From Skermanella rosea (GTDB lineage: Bacteria; Pseudomonadota; Alphaproteobacteria; Azospirillales; Azospirillaceae): 64,000 nucleotides of DNA. The DNA lies in assembly GCF_016806835.2 (NCBI RefSeq), contig NZ_CP086111.1, positions 3,527,471 to 3,591,470 of the forward strand, in the 5' to 3' direction. Under the pieces are notes generated by a model. The model ran no database searches. It was not told the origin of the DNA and saw only the letters and a program-made list of their open reading frames with translations. This document shows positions 44,517 to 52,620 of the stretch, piece by piece (within the stretch, counting starts at the first letter, position 1; every line of letters starts with the position of its first letter). Both the position numbers and the translations under genes were made by a program.

Positions 44517-44599
44517 GTCAACACGTCGGGAAGCGTTTTATCCCTTTCGCGGCCGGAGCGTGAAGCGTCTTTATCGTCGATGGGTTCGAATGATCCGGC

Positions 44600-45811
44600 T
44601 CAGCCGTGCTTCGCCAGTTCCATCCGCGCGACGGATTCGAGGTGGACCTCGTCGGGACCGTCCGCAAGCCGGAGGGTCCGGGCCGAAGCCCAGGCGTAGG
44701 CCAAGTGGAAGTCCTGGCAGACGCCGGCGCCGCCATGGACCTGGATCGCCCGGTCGATGACGGCCAGTGCGACATTCGGCGCCACTACCTTGATCATCGA
44801 GATCAGTCCGCGCGCCGCCTTGTTGCCGACGGTATCCATCTGGCGCGCCGCTTCCATCACGAGAAGCCGTGCCTGCTCGATCTCGATTCGGGACCGGGCG
44901 ATCTCCTGCCTCAGGGCGCCTTGCTGGGCCAGCGGCTTGCCGAAGGCGACGCGGGCATGGGCGCGGGCGCACATGGCTTCCAGCGCCCGTTCGGCCTGCC
45001 CGATCAGGCGCATGCAGTGGTGGATGCGGCCCGGGCCGAGGCGTCCCTGCGCGATCTCGAAGCCCCTGCCCTCGCCCAGCAGGATGTTCGAGGCGGGAAC
45101 GCGGACATCCGTATAAGTCACCTCGGCATGGCCGTGGGGCGCGTCGTCGTAACCGAACACGGTCAGCGGCCGGACCACCTCGACGCCGGGCGTGTCGAAC
45201 GGCACGAGGATCATCGACTGCTGCCGGTGCTTCGGCGCGGACGGGTCGGTCTTGCCCATCAGGATCGCGATCCTGCAGCGCGGGTCGTTGGCACCCGACG
45301 ACCACCATTTGCGGCCGTTGACGACGTAGTGGTCGCCGTCGCGTTCGATTCGGCATTCGATGTTGGTGGCGTCGGACGACGCGACCTCCGGCTCCGTCAT
45401 GGCGAAGCAGGAGCGGATCTCGCCCGCCAGCAGCGGCTTCAGCCAGCGCTCCTTCTGCTCCGGCGTGCCGTAGCGGACCAGGACCTCCATGTTGCCGGTG
45501 TCCGGCGCGGAGCAGTTGAAGATCTCCGGCGCCATGAACGAACGGCCCATGATCTCGCAGAGCGGCGCGTAGTCGCTGTTGGACAGCCCGGCGCCCATTT
45601 CGCTGTCGGGCAGGAACAGGTTCCACAGCCCCTCCTCCCGCGCCTTGGCTTTCAGTTCCTCGACGATCGGCGGTGCCTGCCAGCGGTCGGCCTGGGCGGC
45701 GTGCTGCTCGTGCCACACCGTCTCGTTGGGATAGATGTGCAGGTCCATGAAGGCGAGCAGCCTGTCACGCAGGCCGGAGGCGTCGGAGGCGGTCTGGATG
45801 CTGGCGGACAC
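44600..45811 (-). CDS. Acyl-CoA dehydrogenase (ACAD10/11, LvaC-like)
   Basis: A 403-residue acyl-CoA dehydrogenase related to the C-terminal half of ACAD10/ACAD11 and to LvaC. The FAD-binding segment is [20 protein letters not shown] (quoted by [13 protein letters not shown]), with [17 protein letters not shown] and the central [34 protein letters not shown] (quoted by [13 protein letters not shown]). Near the end is [32 protein letters not shown] (quoted in part). In ACAD10/11 this domain acts on a 4-phosphoacyl-CoA to give an enoyl-CoA, in company with an APH kinase. A matching kinase (48374) and SDR (47594) lie 2-3 kb away under operators of one type. It is divergent from a PsrA-like TetR gene. 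Confidence 0.88.
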   Translation of the reverse strand: MSASIQTASDASGLRDRLLAFMDLHIYPNETVWHEQHAAQADRWQAPPIVEELKAKAREEGLWNLFLPDSEMGAGLSNSDYAPLCEIMGRSFMAPEIFNCSAPDTGNMEVLVRYGTPEQKERWLKPLLAGEIRSCFAMTEPEVASSDATNIECRIERDGDHYVVNGRKWWSSGANDPRCRIAILMGKTDPSAPKHRQQSMILVPFDTPGVEVVRPLTVFGYDDAPHGHAEVTYTDVRVPASNILLGEGRGFEIAQGRLGPGRIHHCMRLIGQAERALEAMCARAHARVAFGKPLAQQGALRQEIARSRIEIEQARLLVMEAARQMDTVGNKAARGLISMIKVVAPNVALAVIDRAIQVHGGAGVCQDFHLAYAWASARTLRLADGPDEVHLESVARMELAKHG

Positions 45812-45839
45812 GGCGTTCTCTCCCTAATCCATGAATTCA

Positions 45840-45962
45840 TTCAAACGATCGTTTCAATCGGGGACGATAAATCCTTTCAAGCCCACTTGTCCACGGGCAT
45901 GTCGCGGTCCGGCGCCATTGATTGAAGCGAACGTATGAAATAAGATTGAAACGATGTTTGAA
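45840..45962. promoter_or_regulatory. Cluster of PsrA-like operators between acyl-CoA dehydrogenase and TetR gene
   Basis: Three related elements are found in the divergent spacer: TTCAAACGATCGTTTCAA at 45840-45857 (core AAACGATCGTTT is a perfect palindrome), CGAACGTATGA at 45928-45938, and TTGAAACGATGTTTGAA at 45946-45962, the last touching the TetR start region. The first and third match the C/GAAAC-N3/4-GTTTC/G form described for the fatty-acid regulator PsrA of Pseudomonas. They would let the TetR product repress both itself and the dehydrogenase. Confidence 0.6.
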
Positions 45963-45976
45963 TGCGGAACTGGATC

Positions 45977-46657
45977 ATGCGCGGATTGGAGACCAAGGAG
46001 ATCATCCTGGACACGGCGGAGCGGCTGTTCGCTGAACGGAGCTTCGCCAGCGTGTCCCTGCGGGAGATCACGGCCGCCGCGGGCGTCAATCTGGCCGCGG
46101 TGAATTATCATTTCGGCTCCAAGGACGCCCTGCTGCTGGCGGTCTTCAAGCGTCGCGCCGCCGACCTCAACCGGGAGCGCGTGGCCCTGCTGAAGGAGGC
46201 GGAGGCGCGGGCCGCCGGCGGGCCGGTACCGCTGCGCGAGATCCTGCACGCCCTCCTGTGCCCGCCGATCCGCTGGACCCAGAACCCCAGCGGCGGGCTG
46301 TCGGTCTTCATCCAGTTCATGGCACGGGTGCGCACCGACGGAACGCCGGAGATGCGCGCCCTGATGGACAAGGACGTGGGGCACCTGCAGCGTTTCGTGG
46401 TGCCGCTCGGCCGGGCGATGCCCCATCTGCCGCAGGAGGAAATCTACTGGCGCCTGCACTTCACGCTGGCGCTCATGCACTACACCATCACCGACCTGGG
46501 CCGGCTGGAGGCCATCTCCGGCGGCCTGTGCGACCTGGAGGACACCGACGCGCTGATCGAGCGGATGATCGACTTCGCGGTGGCCGGGTTCCAGGGACCG
46601 CACGCGGCGGCACCCGCCAGGGCCGCGGTCCCGGAGACGGTTTCGGCGTCAGGATAG
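45977..46657 (+). CDS. TetR-family regulator, PsrA-like
   Basis: A 226-residue TetR-family protein. The N-terminal part (LDTAERLFAERSFASVSL, then AGVNLAAVNYHFGSKDALLLAVF quoted as AGVNLAAVNYHFGSK) is strikingly like PsrA of Pseudomonas, which responds to long-chain acyl-CoA and represses beta-oxidation genes. The C-terminal region (LSVFIQFMARVRTDG, PQEEIYWRLHFTLALMHYTI) follows the same PsrA pattern. GGAAC about nine bases before the ATG at 45977 favours this start; 45962 is an alternative. It is divergent from the ACAD gene and its spacer holds PsrA-type palindromes. Its 3' end overlaps the convergent surE by 9 bases. The ligand is inferred. Confidence 0.87.
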   Translation: MRGLETKEIILDTAERLFAERSFASVSLREITAAAGVNLAAVNYHFGSKDALLLAVFKRRAADLNRERVALLKEAEARAAGGPVPLREILHALLCPPIRWTQNPSGGLSVFIQFMARVRTDGTPEMRALMDKDVGHLQRFVVPLGRAMPHLPQEEIYWRLHFTLALMHYTITDLGRLEAISGGLCDLEDTDALIERMIDFAVAGFQGPHAAAPARAAVPETVSASG

Positions 46658-47422
46658 CGTCTTGCGCAGGTCGACCATGGCGTCCAGGTCGGTGCGGTCG
46701 AACTTCAGCGGGGTGACGGCCACGGCGCCCCGCTTCAGCGCGGCGACGTCGGTATCCGGGGCCAACTCGCGGCGCTCGCGCAGGAAGCGCAGCCAATAAT
46801 AGGCTTTCTCCCGGGTATCCTCCCGCTGTTCGATGCCGATGTTCAGGATGCCGCCCTCGCCCTGGCGGACCGCCTCCATCGCGGTGACCTGGTCCGGCGG
46901 GATGTCGGGAAAGTTCACGTTGTAGCACAGATTGCCCGACCAGCCGCCCGTCGTCAGCGTCCGGATCACCTTCGGCGCCCAATGGGCGGCGGTCTCCCAG
47001 GGCACGGAGTTGCGGGTGCGGTAGGACTGACTCAGCGCGATCCCGCGGATGCCCAGGAACAAGGCGGTCATGGCGCCGGCGACCGTGCCGGAATAGGCCA
47101 CGTCGTCGCCCAGGTTGGCGCCCGCGTTGATGCCGGACAGCACGAGGTCGGGACGCTGTTCGCCCATCAGGTGCTGCACGCCCATCAGGATGCAATCGGC
47201 CGGCGTGCCGTTGACGCTGTAGCGCCGGTGCCCGCGCTCGCGGACCCGGATCGGCTGGTGCAGGCTGATGGAGTTGGCCGTGCCGCTCTGGTCATGTTCC
47301 GGCGCCACAACCCAGACTTCATGCGCCAGCGTGGCCGCGACCTCTTCCAGGATTTGCAGGCCCGGCTCGCCGATCCCGTCGTCGTTGGTCAGAAGCACGC
47401 GGTTGAACGGACGGTCCGTCAT
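46649..47422 (-). CDS. surE: 5'/3'-nucleotidase (SurE)
   Basis: A 257-residue metal-dependent phosphatase of the SurE family. The N-terminal metal motif LLTNDDGIGEPGL (Asp pair), the PEHDQSGT segment, and SGINAGANLGDDVAYSGTVAGAM are intact, so the active site appears complete. It hydrolyses nucleoside 5'/3'-monophosphates and also some polyphosphate. AAGGAG lies nine bases before the ATG at 47422, so a longer in-frame start was rejected. Usually surE lies with pcm or nlpD; here it is instead divergent from an SDR gene with a PsrA-like palindrome (47492-47502) between them, and its 3' end overlaps the TetR gene. Confidence 0.93.
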   Translation of the reverse strand: MTDRPFNRVLLTNDDGIGEPGLQILEEVAATLAHEVWVVAPEHDQSGTANSISLHQPIRVRERGHRRYSVNGTPADCILMGVQHLMGEQRPDLVLSGINAGANLGDDVAYSGTVAGAMTALFLGIRGIALSQSYRTRNSVPWETAAHWAPKVIRTLTTGGWSGNLCYNVNFPDIPPDQVTAMEAVRQGEGGILNIGIEQREDTREKAYYWLRFLRERRELAPDTDVAALKRGAVAVTPLKFDRTDLDAMVDLRKTLS

Positions 47423-47491
47423 GTCGGTTTCTCCTTGGGTCCATGGACGGAGCCCGCTCGACAGGCCCCGCCCCATGGCGTAGAATTAGAA

Positions 47492-47502
47492 CAAACGTTT
47501 GA
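47492..47502. promoter_or_regulatory. PsrA-like palindromic operator (site 5)
   Basis: CAAACGTTTGA contains a perfect 10-base palindrome CAAACGTTTG. The flanks (ACAAACGTTTGAGTGAATC) match those of the site upstream of the 37108-38877 acyl-CoA dehydrogenase in 17 of 19 positions. It lies between surE and SDR, 70 bases from surE and about 92 from SDR, able to influence both. Confidence 0.6.
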
Positions 47503-47593
47503 GTGAATCCAGAAGCCTCGGCTTGCGGTTCACGAAAGGCGGGGCACCATGCCACGGGCCTCGCTCCAAAGACAGGAACCTGAGGGGAAGCGC

Positions 47594-48358
47594 ATGTTCG
47601 ACTTGACGGGCAAGGTCGCCCTGATCACCGGCTCCAGCCGGGGGATCGGCCGGTCGATCGCGGAGTGCATGGCGAAGGCCGGCGCCAAGGTGGTGATTTC
47701 CAGCCGCAAGGCGGATGCCTGCGCCGCCGTGGCCGAGGAACTGGCGCGCGCCGGCTTCGAGGCGATAGCGGTGCCGTGCAACATCTCCCGCAAGGAGGAG
47801 CTTCGCACCCTCGTCGATACCACGCTGGACACCTGGGGGCGGATCGACGTGCTGGTCTGCAACGCCGCGACCAACCCGGTCTACGGCCCGTCGATCGAGG
47901 TCAGCGACGAGGCCTTCGACAAGATCCTGGGCACCAATGTCCGCAGCACCTTCTGGCTGTGCAACATGGTCCTTCCGCAGATGGCGGAGCGGGGTGACGG
48001 CGCGGTCGTCCTGCTGTCCAGCATAACCGCCCTGACCGGCAACCCCGTGATCGGCATCTACGGCGTCTCCAAGGCGGCGGAAGCGCAGCTCGCCCGCAAT
48101 CTCGCGGTCGAATGGGGACCGCGCGGCATCCGGGTCAACTGCATCGCCCCGGGCCTGGTGAAGACCGATTTCGCGCGGGCCCTGTGGGAGAACCCCGACC
48201 TGCTGAAGCGCGTCGAGGAGCGCACGCCCCTGCGGCGGATCGGCGACCCGGACGATATCGGCGGCATCGCCACGTTCCTGGCGTCGCGCGCCGCGCGTTT
48301 CGTCACCGGACAGGTCATCGTCGCCGACGGCGGCGCCACGATCTCCGACCCGCTCTGA
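47594..48358 (+). CDS. Short-chain dehydrogenase/reductase (LvaD-like candidate)
   Basis: A 254-residue SDR of the classical type. The cofactor motif is TGSSRGIGRS at 12-21, the structural NAAT motif at about 90, and the catalytic Ser (142/143 in LLSSIT), Tyr156 and Lys160 (YGVSK) are all present. The C-terminus FVTGQVIVADGGATISDPL is normal. GAGGGGA five bases before the ATG at 47594 fixes the start. The next gene is a phosphotransferase 15 bases downstream, so they form an operon. In the LVA pathway LvaD is a 3-hydroxyacyl-type SDR working with an APH kinase and an ACAD, the same three families found here; the assignment to that pathway is inference. Confidence 0.9.
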   Translation: MFDLTGKVALITGSSRGIGRSIAECMAKAGAKVVISSRKADACAAVAEELARAGFEAIAVPCNISRKEELRTLVDTTLDTWGRIDVLVCNAATNPVYGPSIEVSDEAFDKILGTNVRSTFWLCNMVLPQMAERGDGAVVLLSSITALTGNPVIGIYGVSKAAEAQLARNLAVEWGPRGIRVNCIAPGLVKTDFARALWENPDLLKRVEERTPLRRIGDPDDIGGIATFLASRAARFVTGQVIVADGGATISDPL

Positions 48359-48373
48359 CACCCGGAGAAAGCC

Positions 48374-49441
48374 ATGACGACGAAGCCCAATCCCGGAGAG
48401 ACCGATGCCGGCGCGGTGCGCGAGGCGCACCGGTTCGACGAGGACGCCCTGGCCACCTATCTGGCGACGGCCCTGCCGGGCTTTCGCGGACCGGCGGCCA
48501 TCAAGCAGTTCAAGGGCGGCCAGTCGAACCCGACCTTCCTGATCGACACCCCGGGCCGGCGCTATGTCCTGCGCAAGAAGCCGCCGGGCACCCTGCTGCC
48601 CTCCGCCCATCTGATCGAGCGCGAATACAAGGTGATGGTCGGGCTGAAGGGCGCCGGCTTTCCCGTGGCGACCCCGCACCTGCTGTGCGAAGACCCTTCG
48701 ATCATAGGGACGGCGTTCTACGTGATGGATTTCGTCGAAGGGCGTATCTTCTGGGACCCGGCCCTGCCCGGCCTTCCGCCGGACGAGCGCGCCGGCATCT
48801 TCGACGCCATGAACGACACGCTTGCCCGGCTCCACACCGTGGACTGGCGCGCGGCGGGACTGGCGGACTACGGCAAGCCGGACAACTATATCGGCCGCCA
48901 GATCGACCGCTGGACACGCCAGTACCAGGCCGCCCGGACCGAGCCGATGCCGGCCATGGACCGGCTGATCGAGTGGCTTCCCGCGAACCGGCCGCCCGGC
49001 GACGAAACGGCGATCGCCCATGGGGATTTCCGGATCGACAACATGATCTTCCATCCGACCGAGCCCCGGGTCCTGGCCGTCCTGGACTGGGAATTGTCCA
49101 CCCTCGGCCATCCCCTGGCCGATCTCGCCTACAATTGCATGATCTGGCACCTTCCGACCGGGCAGAAGGCCCTGACCGGCTTGGGCGGACTCGATCTGGA
49201 CGCGCTTGGCCTCCCGACCGAGGACGCGTATGTGGCCGCCTATGCGAGACGGACGGGCCGTGCTGGGATCGAAAACTGGCGCTTCTACATGGCCTTCGGC
49301 CTGTTCAGGATCGCCGCGATCGCCGAAGGGGTGCGGGCCCGGGCGCTCCAGGGCAACGCCAGTTCGGCCGACGCCGATGCGGTCGGCGGCATGGCGCCTC
49401 TGCTGGCGGAACTGGGGTGGCAACAGGCCCGGCTGGCCTGA
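48374..49441 (+). CDS. APH-fold phosphotransferase (LvaA / ACAD10-11 kinase-like)
   Basis: A 355-residue kinase-fold protein. The nucleotide-binding lobe has [11 protein letters not shown] and the lysine in [10 protein letters not shown] (residues about 48-70); the catalytic motif is [12 protein letters not shown] with D218 and N223; the metal-binding aspartate is D238 in [18 protein letters not shown]. These residues are complete, so activity is expected. Related proteins are fused as the N-terminal domain of ACAD10/ACAD11 and are separate as LvaA, which phosphorylates the 4-hydroxyl of an acyl-CoA. It is 15 bases after the SDR gene, in one operon. Confidence 0.9.
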   Translation: MTTKPNPGETDAGAVREAHRFDEDALATYLATALPGFRGPAAIKQFKGGQSNPTFLIDTPGRRYVLRKKPPGTLLPSAHLIEREYKVMVGLKGAGFPVATPHLLCEDPSIIGTAFYVMDFVEGRIFWDPALPGLPPDERAGIFDAMNDTLARLHTVDWRAAGLADYGKPDNYIGRQIDRWTRQYQAARTEPMPAMDRLIEWLPANRPPGDETAIAHGDFRIDNMIFHPTEPRVLAVLDWELSTLGHPLADLAYNCMIWHLPTGQKALTGLGGLDLDALGLPTEDAYVAAYARRTGRAGIENWRFYMAFGLFRIAAIAEGVRARALQGNASSADADAVGGMAPLLAELGWQQARLA

Positions 49442-49473
49442 GGAACGTGCCGATACCGGGCGGTCCGGGTTCT

Positions 49474-49716
49474 CTACTCGGCCGCCTTCGCCTTCGCGCG
49501 CTTGCGGGCGGATGCGGGGCGCGCCGCGTCCGATGCCTGCTTGGCGGCCTGCTTGGCCTGCCGGCGGGAAGCGAGTTCCTGCTCGAGCGCCGGCATCAAG
49601 GCCGTCGCGGCTTTCTTCTGAGCCGTCGTGCCGCTCTGCAGCAGGCGCGAGGCATTTCCGTTCAGCGTGGCGAGGGCGCTGTCCGTCATATCGGGAAGCT
49701 TGGCAGCAAGATCCAC
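49474..49716 (-). CDS. Small Lys/Ala-rich hypothetical protein
   Basis: An 80-residue basic protein. The N-terminal half is helical (MDLAAKLPDMTDSALATLNGNASRLLQ), the C-terminal half is Ala/Lys/Arg-rich (ASRRQAKQAAKQASDAARPASARKRAKAKAAE, quoted by RQAKQAAKQASDAARP), like a nucleic-acid-binding tail. The start is a GTG at 49716 with GGGAGGT seven bases upstream, a strong ribosome site. It lies downstream of the terminator-like hairpin of the csp gene and is convergent with the kinase gene (32 bases). I recognise no named family. Confidence 0.7.
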   Translation of the reverse strand: MDLAAKLPDMTDSALATLNGNASRLLQSGTTAQKKAATALMPALEQELASRRQAKQAAKQASDAARPASARKRAKAKAAE

Positions 49717-49789
49717 GATGGTGACCTCCCTTGTTCGGGGTCGCCTTCAGGAACCGGACCGGGGCCGGTTCACCTGGAGGGAGACCGGG

Positions 49790-49823
49790 CCAAAAACAGG
49801 AACGGGCGGCCGAAGCCGCCCGT
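49790..49823 (-). terminator. Rho-independent terminator after the cold-shock gene
   Basis: On the minus strand the stem ACGGGCGGC pairs with GCCGCCCGT (arms at 49815-49823 and 49802-49810) with the stable loop TTCG, followed by a T-rich stretch (CCTGTTTTTGG). It lies directly after the cold-shock stop codon. Confidence 0.85.
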
Positions 49824-49833
49824 CCCGTACCAG

Positions 49834-50043
49834 TCAGAGAGCCCGGAGGCTTTCCGCCGAGCTCTTGCCGCGACGCGGGTCGCGGACGATCTCGTAGGAA
49901 AGCTTCTGGCCTTCCTGGAGATTACCGAGGCCGGCGCGCTCGACGGCCGAAATGTGGACGAACACGTCCTGGGTGCCATCGTCCGGCTGGATGAAGCCGA
50001 AGCCCTTGGTGCTATTGAACCATTTCACTGTGCCAGTGGACAT
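49834..50043 (-). CDS. Cold-shock-domain protein
   Basis: A 69-residue CspA-type single-stranded nucleic-acid-binding protein. RNP-1 is visible as KGFGFI and RNP-2 as VFVHI, with the N-terminal [20 protein letters not shown] and [23 protein letters not shown] segments (quoted in parts). It acts as an RNA chaperone or antiterminator. GGGAGAGA is eight bases before the ATG at 50043; longer frame starts are not conserved. A terminator with T-tract follows its stop. The preceding 400-base spacer is AT-rich and long, typical of cold-shock leader regions. Confidence 0.94.
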   Translation of the reverse strand: MSTGTVKWFNSTKGFGFIQPDDGTQDVFVHISAVERAGLGNLQEGQKLSYEIVRDPRRGKSSAESLRAL

Positions 50044-50451
50044 ATGTCTCTCCCAAGCTGGCGTTGCCCCGCGCAATATCGCGGATGGGGCATCGAGGTG
50101 ACTGAGGGCAGACCAGTACCGGCACGAGGGACGGTAGACGTGGAAGACCAGAACAGCATCGACACCCCTAATGTGGGACTCCCCGTCACCATAAGCAAGA
50201 CGCGATTTCACCGAAAGCTCGAGCCGAAGGATTTAATCCCGGGGCTGAATGTCGCAAAAGATCGGCAAGAATTAATGCACGCCCATGGCCAAAAAAGTCC
50301 GAGCTGCTTCTTCTCGGAGATTCAGGGATTATGTGTTAACCCATTAAGACAGTAACCCTAAATAGGCGACAAAAAGGCCTTATTTTTCCACTTTCATCCT
50401 GTCGTCTTGAGGTAAGTTGGGATGGTTTAATTTATACCTCTGAGGAACCCA
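50044..50451. other. Long AT-rich divergent spacer (cold-shock leader and response-regulator promoter)
   Basis: A 408-base region between the divergent cold-shock and LuxR-type genes. It holds the cold-shock gene's promoter and 5' leader on the minus strand and the response-regulator promoter on the plus strand. The base composition falls well below the window average from about 50320 to 50440. AAAAAGGCCTTATTTTT (50371-50387) is a palindromic spot. I see no open frame with good coding features. A leader with cold-responsive structure is possible but not shown. Confidence 0.5.
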
Positions 50452-51138
50452 ATGCCTCCTGTACAGGTCCTTTTGATCGACCACAACAAGCTGTTCCGCG
50501 AAGGCCTGAAACTCCTTCTGAGCGGGGAGAAGTTCGAAATCTCCGGCGAAGCTCAGAACGTCGCCGAGGGCGTTTCCCTCGTGCAAGGCGGGCTGAAGGT
50601 CGAGCTCGTGCTGCTCGACATGACCTGGAACAGCGACACGGAAACCGAAACCCTGCGGACCCTGCGCGACCTGCTGCCGGACGGCCGGATCGTGCTGCTG
50701 GCCGCCGACATGGACCCGCAGCGGCTGATCTCGGCCCTTGCCGCGGGTGCCGACGGATGCCTGATGAAGGATCTGTCGGCCGACGCGCTGATCCAGTCGC
50801 TCCGCCTCGTCATGATGGGCGAGAAGGTTTTCCCGACTCATCTGGCGGCCCTGCTGATCAGCGGGCGGATCAACACCAGCACCCTGGACATGCCGAGCGC
50901 CCGCAAGGGGCTGTCCCAGCGCGAGGTGCAGATCGTCCGCTGCCTGCTGAACGGCGACAGCAACAAGGTGGTCGCGAATCACCTGAACATCACGGAAGCC
51001 ACCGTGAAGGTCCACCTGAAGAGCCTTCTGCGCAAGATCAACGCGACGAACCGGACGCAGGCCGCGATCTGGGCGCTCAACAACGGCTTCGCCAACGAGC
51101 CGGCCCAGCAGCAGCAACCCACGAGTAAGGCGGGCTGA
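50452..51138 (+). CDS. LuxR/NarL-type response regulator
   Basis: A 228-residue two-domain regulator. The receiver has D in LVLLDMTWN, K in GCLMKDLSA and the acidic residue in LLIDHNK (one acid instead of two). The C-terminal helix-turn-helix (LSQREVQIVRCLLNGDSNKVVANHLNITEATVKVHLKSLLRKINATNR, quoted by LSQREVQIVRC) is the LuxR/GerE type. GAGGAA precedes the ATG. No sensor kinase is adjacent, so it is an orphan or pairs with a distant kinase. It is divergent from the cold-shock gene. Confidence 0.9.
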   Translation: MPPVQVLLIDHNKLFREGLKLLLSGEKFEISGEAQNVAEGVSLVQGGLKVELVLLDMTWNSDTETETLRTLRDLLPDGRIVLLAADMDPQRLISALAAGADGCLMKDLSADALIQSLRLVMMGEKVFPTHLAALLISGRINTSTLDMPSARKGLSQREVQIVRCLLNGDSNKVVANHLNITEATVKVHLKSLLRKINATNRTQAAIWALNNGFANEPAQQQQPTSKAG

Positions 51139-51166
51139 GCGCTCCCGGCGCCCAGCCCCTCCGGTC

Positions 51167-52210
51167 TCAGTCCTGGCTGATCCGGACCAACTGCTTGCCG
51201 CGGTTGGCTCCGGCCAGCATCCCGATGAACGCCCGGGGCGCCGCCTCGATGCCTTCGGCCACATCCTCCTTGTAGGTGACGCGGCCTTCGCGCAGCCATC
51301 CGGCCATGGTATGGCGGAATTCCTCGGTCCTGTGGGCGTGGTCGAAGACCAGGAAGCCCTCCATCCGGGCCCTCTTGACCAGAAGCTGCCTCATCCATCG
51401 GATGCCGATGTCGCGCTTCTCCAACTCGTTGTAGACCGAGATGGTCCCGCAGATGATGACCCGGCCGTGCAGGGCGATGTTGGCCAGGGCCGCGTCGTGG
51501 ACGACTCCCCCGACATTGTCGAAATAGACATTCACGCCGTCGGGACAGCAGTCGGCCACCTCCCGCGACAGGGTATCCAAGTCCTTGGTCCCGCCGTGCC
51601 GATCCCTGTAGTTGAGCGCCGCGTCGAACCCGAGCTGGTCGCGGACAAAGGCGAGCTTGTCGTCCGATCCGGCGATGCCGACCACCCGGCAGCCGCGGAT
51701 CTTCGCGATCTGGCCGACCACCTGGCCGACAGCGCCCGATGCCGCCGACACCAGCACGGTCTGTTCCGGCTGCGGCTCGCCCAGGTAGAGCAACGCGCAG
51801 TAAGCCGTCATTCCCGGCATGCCCAGCACGCCCAGGTAATAGGAGGCCGGCGCCAAGTTCGGATCGATGCGGGTGATCCGCTCGCCGGGAAGCACCCCGA
51901 ATTCCTGCCAGCCCGTATTGGCCAGCACCATGTCGCCGGGACGCCAGGCGGGATGCCGGGACGTGACGACCTGTCCGACCGCTTCGCCGGGCATGACGCC
52001 GCCGACCTGCACCGGCTCGGCGTATGACTTCGCGGCGCTCATCCGGCCCCGCATATAGGGATCGAGCGACAGGAAGCCGTTGCGGATCAGCACCTCGCCG
52101 TCGCTCGGATCGGTGAGCGGCACCCGCTCGATCCGGAAATCGCCTTCCACCGGAGCCCGGTTCACCGGCCGTTCCGCCAGCACTACGCGCGTGTTGTTAC
52201 CCTCGGGCAT
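51167..52210 (-). CDS. NADP-dependent oxidoreductase, MDR (PTGR/CurA-like) family
   Basis: A 347-residue medium-chain reductase without zinc ligands. The nucleotide-binding segment is VLVSAASGAVGQVVGQIAKIRGCRVVGI (quoted by SAASGAVGQVVGQIAK), followed by VNVYFDNVGGVVHDAALANI, which is typical of prostaglandin/curcumin reductases acting on conjugated enones. The N-terminal SLDPYMRGRM is the family's characteristic lead. It stands alone on the minus strand, convergent with the response regulator. Its natural substrate is not known, probably an alpha,beta-unsaturated ketone or aldehyde. Confidence 0.92.
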   Translation of the reverse strand: MPEGNNTRVVLAERPVNRAPVEGDFRIERVPLTDPSDGEVLIRNGFLSLDPYMRGRMSAAKSYAEPVQVGGVMPGEAVGQVVTSRHPAWRPGDMVLANTGWQEFGVLPGERITRIDPNLAPASYYLGVLGMPGMTAYCALLYLGEPQPEQTVLVSAASGAVGQVVGQIAKIRGCRVVGIAGSDDKLAFVRDQLGFDAALNYRDRHGGTKDLDTLSREVADCCPDGVNVYFDNVGGVVHDAALANIALHGRVIICGTISVYNELEKRDIGIRWMRQLLVKRARMEGFLVFDHAHRTEEFRHTMAGWLREGRVTYKEDVAEGIEAAPRAFIGMLAGANRGKQLVRISQD

Positions 52211-52620
52211 GTCGCCTCCACTCCCTCACGGCTTTCTTGATGCGCTTCCGAAAGAACGCGCTCTTCTTTGACGCAATGCCGCCCCCGTACGGGAGCCGGA
52301 AAGTCCGGCCCGGTGGTTCCGAGATGTCGGGGGCGTGATGCGGATGGGACACTAGCGTCTGCATGCCCGGGGAACAAGCGTCGCAGCCCCGTCCCCCCTG
52401 CGGCCTGCGCCTGGCCGAAAAGAAAAAAAGGCCGCACGGAGGCGGCCTGAGTCTAGGGAGGAAACGCCCAAGAGAGGCGTCGCAGCATCGCTGCTGCACT
52501 GCGGAAAATGGTCTCGCGGCGAATTGGTTTCAATCAAAAAAGTAATGCGCGTATCAGACTTTCCGAATATGCACATCAGGCCGGACGGACATCAGCCGAT
52601 AGACCGCGCAAAAGCGGAAA
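52211..52620. other. Intergenic region, 410 bases, with terminator of the upstream gene
   Basis: Spacer between the MDR reductase (start 52210, minus) and the receiver gene (stop at 52621, minus). It holds the rho-independent terminator at 52417-52448 and the reductase promoter. The part 52510-52620 is AT-richer. No open frame with good features was found here. Confidence 0.5.
52417..52448 (-). terminator. Rho-independent terminator of the receiver/LOV kinase transcript
   Basis: On the minus strand the stem AGGCCGC-CTCCGT-GCGGCCT (arms at 52442-52448 and 52429-52435) is followed by TTTTTTTCTTTTC. It lies about 170 bases after the stop of the receiver gene. Confidence 0.88.

Noticed and set aside
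48374-49441. Aminoglycoside resistance (APH) annotation of the kinase
   Set aside because: Neighbours are an SDR and an ACAD, and the residues match the ACAD10/LvaA type; antibiotic resistance is unsupported.
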